From Gigaspora margarita (taxonomy: Eukaryota > Glomeromycota > Glomeromycetes > Diversisporales > Gigasporaceae), in assembly GCA_009809945.1 (NCBI GenBank), contig WTPW01000622.1, positions 1 to 64,000 of the forward strand: DNA of 64,000 nucleotides. Reading direction: 5' to 3'. The notes below the pieces were generated by a model, which did not search any database, was not told where the DNA came from, and was given only the letters and a program-made list of their open reading frames with translations. A program made the translations under genes and the position numbers. Of the stretch, positions 1 to 12,400 are shown one piece after another. Positions within the stretch are counted from its first letter, which is position 1. Each line of letters starts with the position of its first letter.

Positions 1-141
1 GTAGAATGTAGGTGATATTGGTTCAGCATCATTTAGTGGCCATTTGTTGACTCCAATCATGCCACTTCGCGGTATGATCGGTGCCAACAAATGGCCACTA
101 AGTGATCATGAACCAATATTACCTACATTCTACCTGATAAC
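1..141. repeat. Foldback (hairpin) element, copy A
   Basis: The stretch is an almost complete inverted repeat: GTAGAATGTAGGTGATATTG at the start pairs with the complement ending at 133, and the inner arms (GTGGCCATTTGTTG with CAACAAATGGCCAC) continue the stem to a loop near 65-80. It has the form of a hairpin MITE and no coding content. The left flank is outside the window. Confidence 0.8.
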
Positions 142-580
142 GATATTATCCGGGAGTGGTCATTGATCGTTACTCCATATTAATTGTGTAAATTATTGTT
201 ATTTCATAAAGTTTAGTTTATTGATTATGTGGTTTTTTTCTCTGTTTTATTTTTTTTATTTATTATTGTTTTTCTTTATTTTTCTACTTGGAGACTTTTT
301 GACATGAATTAAACCAAACGTTAAGATAAGCATTAAAAAAACAAAAAAAGATATATATCCAAAAAAATAAATATTAAGATTCCAAATCATGGAATTAACA
401 TTGGTATACCGTGATATAGTATTAATATGAGTAACATGGTCAATAGTAACTACCGGGTAATAAATTTATCCGTTGTCAGGTACACATGGGCGGATGACTC
501 GATATCGGACTGCCAAAATTTCCCTATTTAGGGAGTTCTTTAAAGCGGAGCAGATAACTGATAATAAACCAATCAAATTC

Positions 581-818
581 AAAAAAATCCTAACAGCAAA
601 AATCCCAATAATCCCACTGACAACAAAAATTATTAAGATTATTTAAGGAGGTTAAGGTTAGGGTGAGTGCTTAGATTAGAGTTAGGGTAAGCATCTAGGT
701 TATCGTTTGGGTTTAGGCAATTTTATAGTACAATAGCTAAAGAAAACTTTTTTTGATTGTCAAGATTTTTTGACAGGATTATGACCTGTCAGGATTTTGT
801 TTGTTGGGATTTTGAGCT
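581..818. repeat. Imperfect inverted repeat with telomere-like core, copy A
   Basis: The flanks contain repeated AAAATCC(C/T)-AAC words in opposite orientation (about 581-635 and 757-818). The middle (650-715) holds degenerate GGTTAGGG-like words. It resembles other foldbacks in this window that carry TTAGGG/CCCTAA tracts. The boundaries are approximate. Confidence 0.4.
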
Positions 819-1959
819 AGACCCAAGGAAAATATATGAATACTTACAATGAGTCCATCAAAATATGCGACTGCCATATGTAATCACAGGATCACAGGAT
901 CAAAAAACAATTTGAAAACCATTGATCTAATTAAATCAAAAAGGGCTGTATTACGTAAGTGTAAAAGGTATTTTATAAGCTGATATATATAGTGAACAGA
1001 ATTTGTATCAGTTTAAAAGGTTATCAAATTTAAAGAGTTTAATTATTATGTTAGAAATAGAGATAGTGAATTAATTTGGCAATATTTCGAACTGATAAGC
1101 CTTCTAAATTTGTTTTTTCAGTTATTAGACAGTGAAATACTTTGAAAGAATCAAACTTTTGTATTCAACCAGGGGTATGTTTATGTTTCATTCATAAAGT
1201 ATAAATAGTAGTATAGTACGTATTTATATTCAACACTTGATCTTAAATTAGGTATAGATATCAATTTATTGTTATATATTATTGAATCCATTATGCCGAA
1301 ATCACAGACATAATCGAATTGGTCGAAAATTTTGGGCCAATTTTTTGTCAGGTTTCTCACAATTTATGAAAACAACTATAAAAAAAAAACTTTAATAAAA
1401 TTTTCATTTAAGCTTAATAAGTTAAGAATAAAAAATATATTTTGTGATGTGAATGGCATTACCTAAAAATGCATTATCATTCAAAATTTTATTTACTTTC
1501 TATTTGTGAGGGTCTAAAATCCTAAAATAATTAATAATACCACTAATTGAATTTTGCCTAAATGTAATATCTATTACGAAAATTTCATATTTATATCCCA
1601 TGATTTTGAGTATGAAAAATGTTACTTTCCAAAATATGTTTTAAAAACACATTTGTATAATTCCAATAAGATGATAATATAAGGGTCATAAAAATCCGAA
1701 TACATATTGTATAATAGGAAATTTCTAAGCTTTATTGGAGAAAATTGATTTCAAACGAACTCTATTTTTCTAATAATTTAAAAATTAAGAAACTAACAAT
1801 AAAAATAGACAATGAATTCAATAATTCTTAACTGCCAACATACAAATATTATGAAATAACCATTCATAATATGCGTACTTAAAGATTCTTATGGAAATAA
1901 CCATTCAGAATATTCAAAGATTCTTTATGGAAATATCCAAGATTTTTTCTAAATGTGAT

Positions 1960-3720
1960 GTAGTGATAACAGCATCAGAATCTGATTTTGTAGCAATAGC
2001 CTAGAAATGAAATATTTTGTCAATGCCATTCATAAGCATTAGACATGCATTAAATCAAAATATCTGATAGCATAGCTTTGGCAAAAATTGTTTTTTTTTT
2101 TTATAATCTATTTAATATGAATAAAATTTATTCATTCTGGTAGTGATATTAAATACAAAAACTTTGTCTGGCAAATTTTTAAATTTTGCAAATGCAAGAA
2201 TATTGATAATAATGAGATTATAGTATCATGTATTTGCCATTCAAGCAGCAGTTTTTATTTTTCTACCAGTCAAATGTCACTGTTTTAATTTATCAATATC
2301 GACTTGAATTTCATCTTTACCATCTTCACAATCTAAGAAAGTGTGCCAAACTTGGGCATATGCTAATTCATAAAGGTTGTCATATTTTAAGATTATATTA
2401 ATCCTCTATAAAAATTGTGCATTAATACTGTATATTTGAAATTGAGATAATCCGATTAAATGCATAAAACAAAGGGCCGCTCACAGAATGAAAAGCCTTA
2501 TGAAACTTTCAACAATATGAATTGGATAAAATACTGTAAATAAATATCCAGAAATTTTCAATTAACAAAAATAATTACAATAATCATACTGTTGTAAAAA
2601 AAGAGAATTTCTTGATGATATACTAATAATCTTAGGAAAATTCCCACTAAAGCATTACAATTTACATCATTTTTACTTCTTTGTTCCAATATATCAACTA
2701 CATAATAATATATATATATATTTATTTGTATTATATGTATAGATATATAAATTTAATATTTTAAAATTTATGTTTTTTAGCATTATCAAGAGAGTAATAC
2801 CATACAGACCTTCATTAATGAGAGTTTCAGCATTCTAAATGTTTGCAGCTTCAAGAATTTAACTTAATTTTAAAATTTATGTTTTTTAGCATTATCAAGA
2901 GAGTAATACCATACAGACCTTCATTAATGAGAGTTGCAGCATTCTAAATGTTTGCAGCTTCAAGAATTTAACTTAATTTTATCATCTAATTCTTTAGGTC
3001 TTATACCTAATTTACCAACACTGACAGCATATGAGGGACGATGCATTAGCAGTTAATGATTGCCAACTAAATTAATTCATTAAATTAATTCATTTATAAA
3101 CTTATTAAATTAATTCATTGTAATAAGTTTGGATAATCATATAAAAAAGTTTTCGTAGTAAAAATACCTTCAGGAGGCCCGTGAAATGAAAAAAGTAACC
3201 AACACCTTTACTACCTATTAAATCTAATCCTCCAGAAAGTTGAGATTTTACAAACTTATAATAATTTCTTTTTCATTGGTATCCATTATTAAATTATCAA
3301 ATGCATATCATCATCAAATTTTATTTTCTTTATAAAAATAATAATGATTTTTTAGATTAGCCATGATACATTAAGGATAAGCAAAGTTAAAGAAACTTAT
3401 CATCAACTTTACCAAAATAAAATTGACCTATTTTTTAGCAATAAAGCTGAAATCAAAAAATATAGGGGAGCGCATGTAAAGCTCCTATTATTTAACTTTC
3501 TTTTTGAAGAATCATGCTTATTAAATAGTTTAGGTAAAGCATCATTATTATAATTATAACTTGCAGGATTATAATTTGCTAAATCCATAGTATAATTGGA
3601 TTAATTAGACCAAAAGTTCTATTACAATATAATAAGTAAGGCCAAACTAAGATTGATATTTAATAAATTTGGCCAATTTTCTTCCTGAAATTTGTCCCAA
3701 ATAAGTTTAAACATCATTCT
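1960..3720 (-). pseudogene. Decayed minus-strand protein gene, unrecognised family (copy A)
   Basis: Reading the minus strand from about 3720 down to about 1960 gives a chain of coding-like segments that I cannot assign to a family. Examples are FVKSQLSGGLDLIGSKG (near 3235), a stretch with RPSYAVSVGKLG (near 3020), NAATLINEGLYGITLL (near 2930), YVVDILEQRSK (near 2680) and AYAQVWHTFLDCEDGKD (near 2340). A GTATTTTT-to-TTTAG interval around 3060-3170 looks like an intron. The frame is broken by several stops and shifts. In the 2200-2560 part one frame stays open except for TGA and TAG codons, some of which could be former Trp codons. The same segments recur in copy B, where an inversion splits the gene. 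The family is unknown to me; that it was once coding is fairly likely. Confidence 0.5.
2759..2976. repeat. 109-bp tandem duplication
   Basis: Bases 2759-2867 and 2868-2976 are the same 109-bp unit with one visible difference (GAGTTTCAG against GAGTTGCAG). Copy B has one unit (from about 33345). It duplicates part of the decayed minus-strand gene and arose in copy A after the duplication, or was lost from B. Confidence 0.85.
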
Positions 3721-5168
3721 TTACTTTTTTTTCTCAGTGTGTAAATAAGGAAATACATTTGATTAAGAATTTAAGAAATATCAAGCAGTAATTATTTTAA
3801 GGATTGAATCATTAACCGCATAAAAGTTTATTCAGTTTAAACGAATGAGTTGATCAATAGTCCAAAATTTTCGAAATTTATATTAAAAGACAATTTGGTC
3901 AAACAATTAAATGATTAATTGTAATTTTTTTCAATAAAAACAAAAAAAAAAAAAAAAAAGACGACTAAAATATTTATTAATAAAACTTGAAAAAAAAATT
4001 ATCAATTTTTTTCTAAACTAAGGACTAACAAATTTATTTACTTGATTTTCATATCATGAAATTTAACATATTCATACGGGCATTAAATTTAATTCATAAA
4101 CTTTTATAAAAATCATTTTTTAATAAAATATATAAAAAAATTTTTTTAGAAGTTTCCAAATTTGAACCGACTGAATAATGTAAACCAACTAATTAATTTT
4201 GCATGGCCTAAATGCGAATGATAATTATTTGTTAATTTAATCATTAACCATATCAATTTATTAATATACCTACAGGTTTAATCAAAAATTTATTCGCATC
4301 CAACAAATTTTAAATTTAAATATTATTAAAAAAAGTACATTGAAATATTTATTTAAATTTTTATTATTTAATCGATATGTTTACATTGAAATTTTATTAT
4401 TTAAACAATTCTTTTACATTGAAATATTTATTATTTAATCAATATGTTTAGATATGTTAGACATAATGAAAATATGAGAATAAAGATGTCATGTTTTTAA
4501 TCGGTTTAACTTTACAAGATTTAATGCAATCAGTGATAATTCTCATTCCCAATATTTATATTTAAAATAAGACCGCCAATAGAAGCACTTCATTAATATG
4601 AAACGTGTTAAAAATAAAAGTTCCGCGAATCACAAAGCTATTTCATGCTATTCCATTGTACGTCTTTCATTAATAAATATTCAATAATTCTCACAGGTAA
4701 TATGGAAAGATTGTTTATGATATCGATTCGAGTTCACGATTGATATTGTTGTACATTGTTAATAATTTCATTGCAAAATAATTGAAAATAGTTGATAAAA
4801 AGTAAGTTATAGTTTTTATATTTTGATCTTCAAGGTTTGAAGGCAAACATTTATTGAAGAAAAATTAGGTTACAAAGGTCTTATTTGGTTATTTTCTATA
4901 TCATTACATCATTTCTATAATCATTGATCATTATATATATATATATATATATATATCCGTAAGCTTAAGTGAATGTTCTATAATTAAATCGCATCAAGCT
5001 GATCAAACAACTATTTAATAAAAACATTGCTTACAAATAAATAATCCAATGATGTTTGTAAATATATATAAAGTTATTAAGTAATTAGACGTTTATTAAG
5101 CGTTTAATTTTTTAATAATTTCAAGTAATTCTATTAATGCAAAAATTTAATCAACAACTTTTAGTAGT
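3721..5168. other. AT-rich intergenic, copy A
   Basis: I see no gene here. It holds a poly-A run near 3940, AT microsatellites near 4935, and repeated ACATTGAAAT/ATTTATTATTTAATC words at 4335-4445. It is conserved in copy B at about 34216-35785, apart from a 115-bp insertion there. Confidence 0.6.
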
Positions 5169-5436
5169 TGGACTCGTGCTAAACTCGTGATTCGCGAATT
5201 AAACCCAATATGTACGAGTTTTGCTTGAGTCATTTGATCAAGTTAATCATTCAATTATTTTTTGAATTTTAAAAATTAAATTACTATTTACAATGACGAG
5301 CATATCTCATATTCCGATAGGCAAAGGAATATTTTTTTCTCAAATCTTATTGAATATATATTGACTCGGGAGTTAAAAATTACACGATTCGAATAATGGC
5401 AATTCGAATCATTCGAGCAACGAATTGACGAGTCCT
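5169..5436. mobile_element. Short TIR element, GGACTCGT ends (copy A)
   Basis: It starts with TGGACTCGTG and ends with the complement (GACGAGTCC at 5427-5435). Subterminal CTCGTGATTCG and CGAATNATTCGAG words add to the inverted structure. There is no coding capacity, so it is MITE-like. The same element sits at the same place in copy B, so it predates the duplication. Confidence 0.55.
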
Positions 5437-5920
5437 ATCACTACTAACCTATGCATGCCTCAAAATATCCAAACATGTTTAAATATTCTAGAGGTTAGAA
5501 ATTCTCCAACTTTAATTATCCTTCTTTTTCGTCAATTAGCAATAGTAAATTATTTAAAGTTTATCAAGGAATATTATAGCGATCTTTAACAGAGTGTGAG
5601 TTCCGAGTTTTGGTTACATTTAATATTTTTAGTCAAGTTAATACAATAATAAGGGAATGTTTAACAAGATTTAGAAATAAATAGCATCGATGGGCTACTA
5701 CTTTTTGGGAATAAAAGAAATGAATTCCTCCATTTTGTCCATTGTCAATGTTGTTTCAAGTAGTTACAATATATGGGAAGTTGATAGTATGCTAATTTTT
5801 TTAAAAGATGATTAAAATTACTTTTTCTAATAAAACTTGCTAAACAATTCTTATTTGGTTTTGTTTTTTAAAAAATTGGTTAAACTATATAAACAATGAA
5901 AATTTAAATTAAACATTACA

Positions 5921-6039
5921 GCTAATCACACAAAAGTCCGAATACAGTATAAAAAGACATCTAAAAATAAATGTACGTTGTGTGATGTAATAAATAACGC
6001 TAATAAATTTGATGCATACATATCGATATGCAACATACC
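5921..6039 (+). promoter_or_regulatory. Upstream region of kinase gene present only in copy A, with TATA-like box
   Basis: These 119 bases lie directly before the conserved 'tttcttgcg' and the ATG at 6054 and are absent from copy B, which reads straight from 'aacattaca' to 'tttcttgcg'. They contain TATAAAAAG at 5948-5956, about 100 bp before the ATG, a plausible core promoter position. A second TATAAAC (about 5887) is shared with copy B, so loss of the block need not abolish transcription. Confidence 0.35.
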
Positions 6040-6053
6040 TTTCTTGCGTCAAA

Positions 6054-8334
6054 ATGTCAAATTATAATAACCTATTTGCAAATCAACCTGAAAAAATCGA
6101 GTGTTCATCAGATATTACTCCAATAGCCAACAATGATACCCAATTGTATTTAGAAGATAATAATTTGCAGGATTTTTCACATGATTTTCTAAACGAAATT
6201 GTTAATGATATGTGTAATCTATATTATGAAGAAAGCATGAAAGGCAATCAAGAACGTTCAATTCTTGATACATTAGAACAATTTCTAATAAAGAAAAAGC
6301 AAAATCCAGAAAATATTATTAATTTTTACTTGGANAATCCAATTAACTCTATAGCTCAAATCATTCTTGCAAGTTGTTATCGTTATGGAAAATGGGTTAA
6401 AAAGAATGAACGTAAGGCATTTAATTGTTATCAAAATTTAGCAGAAATGGGAGATGCTAGAGGAATAAATAATGTTGGATGGTNTTATGANTATGGAATT
6501 GGNGTTGAAAAGAATGAATATAAGGCATTCATTTATTATCAAAAATCTGCAGAGATGGGTGACGCTTATGGAATTCATAATGTTGGACGGTGTTATCATT
6601 ATGGAATTGGAATTAAAAAGGATGAACATAAGGCATTCATTTATTATCAAAAATCTGCTGATATGGATTATGCGAGTGGAACAAGTGATGTTGGATATTG
6701 TTATGAAAAAGGAATTGGAGTTGAAAAAGACGAAGATAAGGCGTTCATTTATTATCAAAAATCTGCAGAAATTGGGAATGATATTGGAATATATAATGTT
6801 GGATTTTGTTATCATTATGGACTAGGAATTGAAATAGATGAACATAAGGCATTCATGTATTATCAAAAATCTGCAGAGATGAGATACGCTGAAGGAATAA
6901 ATAGCGTTGGATATTGTTATGAAAAAGGAATTGGAGTTGAATTAGATGAACATAAAGGATTCATATATTATCAAAAAGCTGCGGAAATGGGGGACAATGT
7001 CGGAATATATAACGTTGGACGTTATTACGAATATGGAAAAGGTGTTGAAAAAGACGAAAATAAAGCATTTGAATATTATAAAAAATCAGCAGGAATGGGA
7101 TTTGCTGATGGAATGTATTGTGTTGGTGAATTTTACCGTCAAGGAATTATTGTTGAAAAGAATATTGATATTGCTTTTGAATGGTACTTAAAATCAGCCA
7201 TTACTGAACAAAATACTACTGAAAAAAAGGAAGAATTTTTTCATTGGATACCATATGACCAATTTGAAAATACTGAAGAGATAGGCAAAGGAGCGTTTTC
7301 TACTGTTTTTAAAACAAGATATCTAAACAATATGGAATTTATGAAGAAGTAGCAATTAAGATTGTAAAAGATTCTAATAAAAATAAAGAACCATTTTTAA
7401 AAGAGGTATTTTTTTTAAACAATTTTAATATTTTTTTTTAATTTCGAATATTTCAAATTAATTTAATTTATTTTTTTTTTAGTTAAAAGCTTGTCATAGT
7501 TTAGAACAATATTTGGGAATATCTAGAGATGAAAAAACAAAAGACTATATTTTAGTACTTAGTTATGCAAAATATGGATCATTAAATAAAAACCTTACTA
7601 ATATTTTTAAATTTGAATGGAAAATTAAATTAAAGATACTCCATGATATTGTGTCTAATCTTTTTAATATACATTCTAAAGGATATTTACATTGAGATTT
7701 ACATCCTGGAAATATCTTGCTAAAAGAAAATTATGAAGCTTATATCACTGATCTAGGATTATCAAAACCACTCGACGAAAAACAACAAGAAGAACGTATT
7801 CATGGAGTTTTACCTTATATCGCACCCGAACTCTTTCAAAAAAAGCCATACACAGAAGCATCAGATATTTATTCATTTGGAATTATAATGGTCGAGATGA
7901 CAACTGGACAAAGGCCTTTTAATGATTGTAAATTTAATTTTGATCTAGTACTTAGGATTTGTAATGGATTACGACCAAATTTTGCACCTGGTACTCCTGA
8001 TTGCTATGTTGAATTGGCAAATCATTGCATGAATTCTGATCCAGAAAAACGGCCTAGTATTATAGAAATAATTACTAAACTAGATGAATGGTTGAAAATT
8101 AGTAAAAGTAAGCAATTTTTAGAAAGAATTATCAAAAATGGGAGTGAAAGCAGTATTAAAAAAAAACAATTCTTAGCAAGTAATAAGATCAGTAAAAATT
8201 CACCAAAGATCATTGAAAAATTAAACAATATATATACAAGTAAACCATACAATATATCAGAAATTTGTGCGAAATTATCAAAAATATATGGTACTAAACC
8301 TGTAAGTGATATAGAAATTCCGTATGATATTTAG
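6054..8334 (+). pseudogene. Sel1-repeat / protein kinase pseudogene (copy A)
   Basis: The start at 6054 (MSNYNNLF) is the one shared with copy B; an upstream ATG at 6009 is not conserved. Residues 1-95 are a helical N-terminus. About eight Sel1 repeats follow (pattern NVGxCYxxGIGVxKDxxKAFxYYQKSAEMG), then a kinase domain with glycine loop GKGAFSTVF. A GT-AG intron of 77 bp at 7406-7482 joins ..PFLKE to LKACHS... Exon 2 has DLHPGN, TDLGLSK (DLG for DFG), PYIAPE and SDIYSFGI and stops at 8334. Two lesions break it: one A is missing in the AAAA run near 7325 relative to copy B (frameshift before the VAIK lysine), and TGA at 7693-7695 replaces the HRD arginine codon CGA. The first could be a sequencing error; the second is a CpG transition. 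Single N bases occur at 6335, 6484, 6491 and 6503. Sel1 plus kinase suggests a signalling scaffold; the substrate is unknown. Confidence 0.85.
7406..7482 (+). other. Spliceosomal intron in kinase domain (copy A)
   Basis: It begins GTATTTTTTT right after the GAG codon and ends TTTTTTTTAG before TTAAAAGC. Removing it joins two kinase segments in phase 0. Copy B has the equivalent 74-bp intron at 37912-37985. Confidence 0.75.
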
Positions 8335-11300
8335 TAAATTAGTTATGTTTAAATGATAAATTTAAGTTTTATTATATAAGATTATTATTATGATTTTATT
8401 AAGAAATTATACATTATTATATGTATTTTGAATAAGAATTCAAGATTTAATAAAAATAACAGCACACCAAATAGCCATGAATTGTATTGAATTTATGCAA
8501 TAGTTAATCTATTTAATATATTTTGGGTATTATATACGTATGCATGTCTGTTATTTGTGACAGGTTATGCCACTAATATCAATTATCTATTTGACTGTAC
8601 ATCTTAGAGCTTATATGAATCATAATAAATAATCATGTAATAATTTAAAACCCTTAGTTTAAATTAATTGTAGTTGCTGATGCTAAAATGAATTATAAAA
8701 TGAATTATAAAAGTTTAAAACTTTTTTAGAGTATCTTTTATTTTTATTTTTTTTAGAATTAGTATTTAGATTAGACTTAATATTTAAAGAATTTATGTAG
8801 ATCTTAGCAGAGCAAATATTTTCAAATCAAGACACAAATTTTATATTAATTATTATACTATTAATTTAAGTTATAGTAAAATATATAAGGAATTAATTTA
8901 ATTATTTATCTGTTTTTTTTTTTACTGTTTTAATGATTTTTTTATCCATTATAAGAATATGTACAAGCCAAAATTTAAATGCTTGCTGCTAAAAAGTTTA
9001 TAAAAAAATGTAATAAATAGTTTAAAAATATATACATTGCAGATTTATTATATCATCAAAATTAAATAAAATTTATAGAATTTTAATATATCTTATTTCT
9101 AAAATTTGTGCAAGTAATTATATATTAAGAATCTACTTTTTACTGAGAAATTTATATAGCAACCCTATTTTTTATTCAAAAATCAAAATTACTAATTTGA
9201 TTAGAAAAATATAATAGTTTATAACTGTATATATATTCTATGTTTTCTAATAATTGTCTATAATAATATTTTATTAATTTTTTATATTATAACTATCTGA
9301 ATTTAAAATCTATAATTGCCAATTCAGATATCATCAGCACTATAGCTATATTATAACTATATTTGAAATTGGAAATAAACAAAAATATAAACAATATATT
9401 ATTAAATCTGATAATAAAAAGTTTTTTATACAAGTAAATATTATTTTTCTAAGTAAATTTGTAGTGCATGTTTTTACAGTTCAAATAGTAAAAAATCATT
9501 AAAATCGGATCAGTAAATAAGAAGATATAATTTAAAACATCTTTAAATTATATAAAAATTTTATATACAAGCAAGAACAGATTTGGCAATATAATATTTG
9601 CATATTTGTTTTGCCCAATTCCAAATTTAGAAAAGATTAAAGCAGAGTTAAATTTTAGTTGGTGTTAGAATTACCTTTATAATACAGTTAGAAGGGCTTT
9701 TATATATTGAAATCAATAGTGCAATTTATACAATATGTAGATTATATATTGAATAAACTTGGCTCTAACTGACCCCAAATATAGAATAATGCCATTCTCA
9801 TCTTAATTGGCAATTAAAAATAATAATCTATATAGATATTTATTTTATTTTTATTTTGTTTTTGGTTTGGGACTTAGAAATTTATTAAAGATATTAGAAC
9901 CATTAGCAATCCACATGGGAATTTACTTGCATTTGTTACATGAAAAGAATACAACTAGCCTCTCTGCAACGTTTTGTAGTCTATTTAAGTAGCTATTCAA
10001 AGGTTCTACACTAGCTGTTATACCTGCAATTCACATACTAGCAATATGTAGATATTTATAAATATAATACAAAATAATATTATCTAGAGCCATAATTTTT
10101 TAATTAATATTGAAACTATATTTATAGTAATAAAGAAGTATTGCAAATATAAAGCATTATATTGTTCAATGCTTATCTGGTAAAGATAAAAAAAAACATG
10201 AAATCTAAAGTCAAAAAAAGATCACAAACTGGTTCCAAAAATTAAAATCAAAGAAACATCAAAATAATTAGAAACAATAAATAAGTAAAGTAGTTAATAG
10301 CACTATCAATAATTTAAGAATCAAGAATCTTGTAAGTGTCTAGAAAATAATCTAAGAAAGAGTAGGTTTTACATAAAGTGAATAAAAGATCAATATCTGA
10401 TATGGAATTAGCAAAATAGAAAAAAGAAAGAATTGGTAAAAGCAAATATATATTGAACAATCTGATTAAGGAATTTAGAGAAGAGTTTAGGAAAAATAAA
10501 ATAGTTGAGAAAAGAGCAAAAATGCAAGACTGAAAAAAGAAGAGCTAATAGATATTACTAAATGGGTAAGCAAAAGAAGGTTTCAAGTTAATGCATTAAG
10601 CAAATTCAATTATTGACATATTTGAATAGAAAAGAAGAGTAGTAGAAGAAAGAGAAGTAAAAAAAAAATAAATAAAGAAAAAGAAATTTGAAAAATTAGA
10701 AAAGAGAGTGTGGACCAAATATTGGTAGAAAAAATATAGCATCCTCTCCTACAATCACCTCCTATACAATTACAAACTCTATATAATTAATTATTAAAAA
10801 CCTTTTATATGATCACAAATAGCTATCACATTTTTTTAGAATTTGTTGGATGATTTTAATAATAAAATTACCTTATCACAATTACATTTATATATGATCA
10901 TAGATAGTTACTAAAAGTCACAATTTTACTAATTAAATCAACATTTATGTAACAATAAAGTGGTTCAGAAGAATAAAATATACCTTCTCTAAAATTTTTA
11001 TTCAAATTGGATAACTTTTATTAGTACATTCATCATTTTTTATATTTATGAATATAGTTAAAAAATTTGTAATTTTTTTTTATATAAATTTAAAATAAAA
11101 AATTTATCAATGAAATGTCAATTGATTTATATAAAAATTTTAAAGTAGGTGTATTTTGAACCTTTGAAATTTGTTTGTTATTGCAAAAAATCATTAGCTT
11201 AGTTTTATTTTGACTTTTATATAGCAATGTCAATAATCATATATAAGAATTTTTAAAATAAATTTATAAAATTTTAATCATTGGCTGTTGCTATATATAA

Positions 11301-11763
11301 AAATCAAAATAATACTAAGTAAATCAATTTTTATACAAAAAAATGTTATTTAAAAGAACAAAATACACTTATTCTAAAATTTTAATGCAAATTAGATAAT
11401 TTTTTATTAGTACAGTTTTTCATTTTTGTATCTACCAAATTTTTGAAATTTTTTTTTGTAGAAAAATAAAATAAAAAGTCATTTACTAAAATATTAACCA
11501 ATTTGCATAAAAGTTTTAGAGCAAATGTATTTTGTTCTCTAGAACAATGTTTATTATTGCATAATAATCAATAGTTTAGTATTATTTTGACTTTTATATA
11601 TAACAATTATCAATAATCATATATAAAAATTTTTAAAATATATTATAAAAAATTTTAATATATGATCATTAATAGATGCTATATATAAAGTCAAAATAGT
11701 ACTAAGCAAATCGATTATTATGCAATAATAAATATAGTTTAGAAGAACAAAATACATTTATTA
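8335..11763. other. AT-rich intergenic, copy A
   Basis: I see no gene. It contains the empty target sites of both hAT-like elements found in copy B (ATTAAATC near 9412 and CTCTAACT at 9763-9770). An A-rich part at 10190-10720 has weak coding flavour on the plus strand (for example EELIDITKWVSKRRF near 10540) but many stops. Copy A has about 46 bp near 8533-8578 that B lacks. Words such as AATCATATATAANAATTTT recur in both orientations at 10850-11700. Confidence 0.5.
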
Positions 11764-11945
11764 CTAGGAAAATAGAAAACATTTAAAGTCCAAAGGACAA
11801 ATATAAAATTAATTTTTTATATTATACCTGATCTAGCCAATAACCATAAGTTTTCTTTTGTTCTGATCTAGCCAATCAGGCTTAGAATTCATTAATACAT
11901 GGACATTGGGTACTATTGCTTTACCTGTTAGTGTCCTTTGGAAAA
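11764..11945 (-). mobile_element. Non-autonomous CTAG-ended element 1 (Helitron-like), copy A only
   Basis: Copy B reads 'tttattataaaattttcat'; copy A has 182 bp between 'ttatta' and 'taaaat' with no target duplication. On the minus strand the insert ends in TTTTCCTAG and sits between A and T, as Helitrons do, with a self-complementary GTCC-GGAC stretch near the 3' end. The 5' end is TTTTCC rather than canonical TC. It is a sibling of 12203-12400. A Helitron-derived non-autonomous element is the best fit. Confidence 0.55.
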
Positions 11946-12202
11946 TAAAATTTTCATGTAAATCAGTTGACATTTCATTAATACATTTTTAATTTTACAT
12001 TTTTTTAAAAAAAATTTCATATTTTTTAGCTATCTTCGTTGATACTTAAAATGAGACAGTGCTATTAAAATATTATCTAATTTGTACAAAAATTTCAGAT
12101 TATATATATTTATTTTTGTACACAAATTTATTTAATATATAAAAGTTGATTTAATTAGTAAAATTGTAGCTTACCTATATAAAAACAATCTATAATCATA
12201 TA

Positions 12203-12400
12203 CTAGGAAAATGGGGACCATTTAAAGTCCTAAGGACAAATATAAAATCAATTTTTTTATATTACACCTGATCTAGCCAATAAGTATATTGTTTTGATTG
12301 TTTTTTATGTTACACCTAATCTAGCCAATCAGGATTCAGAATTTGCTAACACACAGATATCAGGTGTACTATTGCTCTGCCTGTAGTGCCCTTCGGACAA
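12203..12400 (-). mobile_element. Non-autonomous CTAG-ended element 2 (Helitron-like), copy A only
   Basis: This 198-bp sibling of 11764-11945 is also absent from copy B ('catatataaaattttaaaa'). It lies between A and T with no target duplication. Minus-strand ends are TTGTCCGAAGGGCAC and CCCCATTTTCCTAG. AAATGG and CCATTT near the 3' end can pair as a short stem directly before the terminus. It is non-coding. Confidence 0.55.

Noticed and set aside
6438..6825. Long open frames on the minus strand and in another plus frame across the Sel1 repeats (also at 36942-37329)
   Set aside because: They are periodic by-products of the Sel1 codon repeat; the frame with Sel1 and kinase motifs is the real one.
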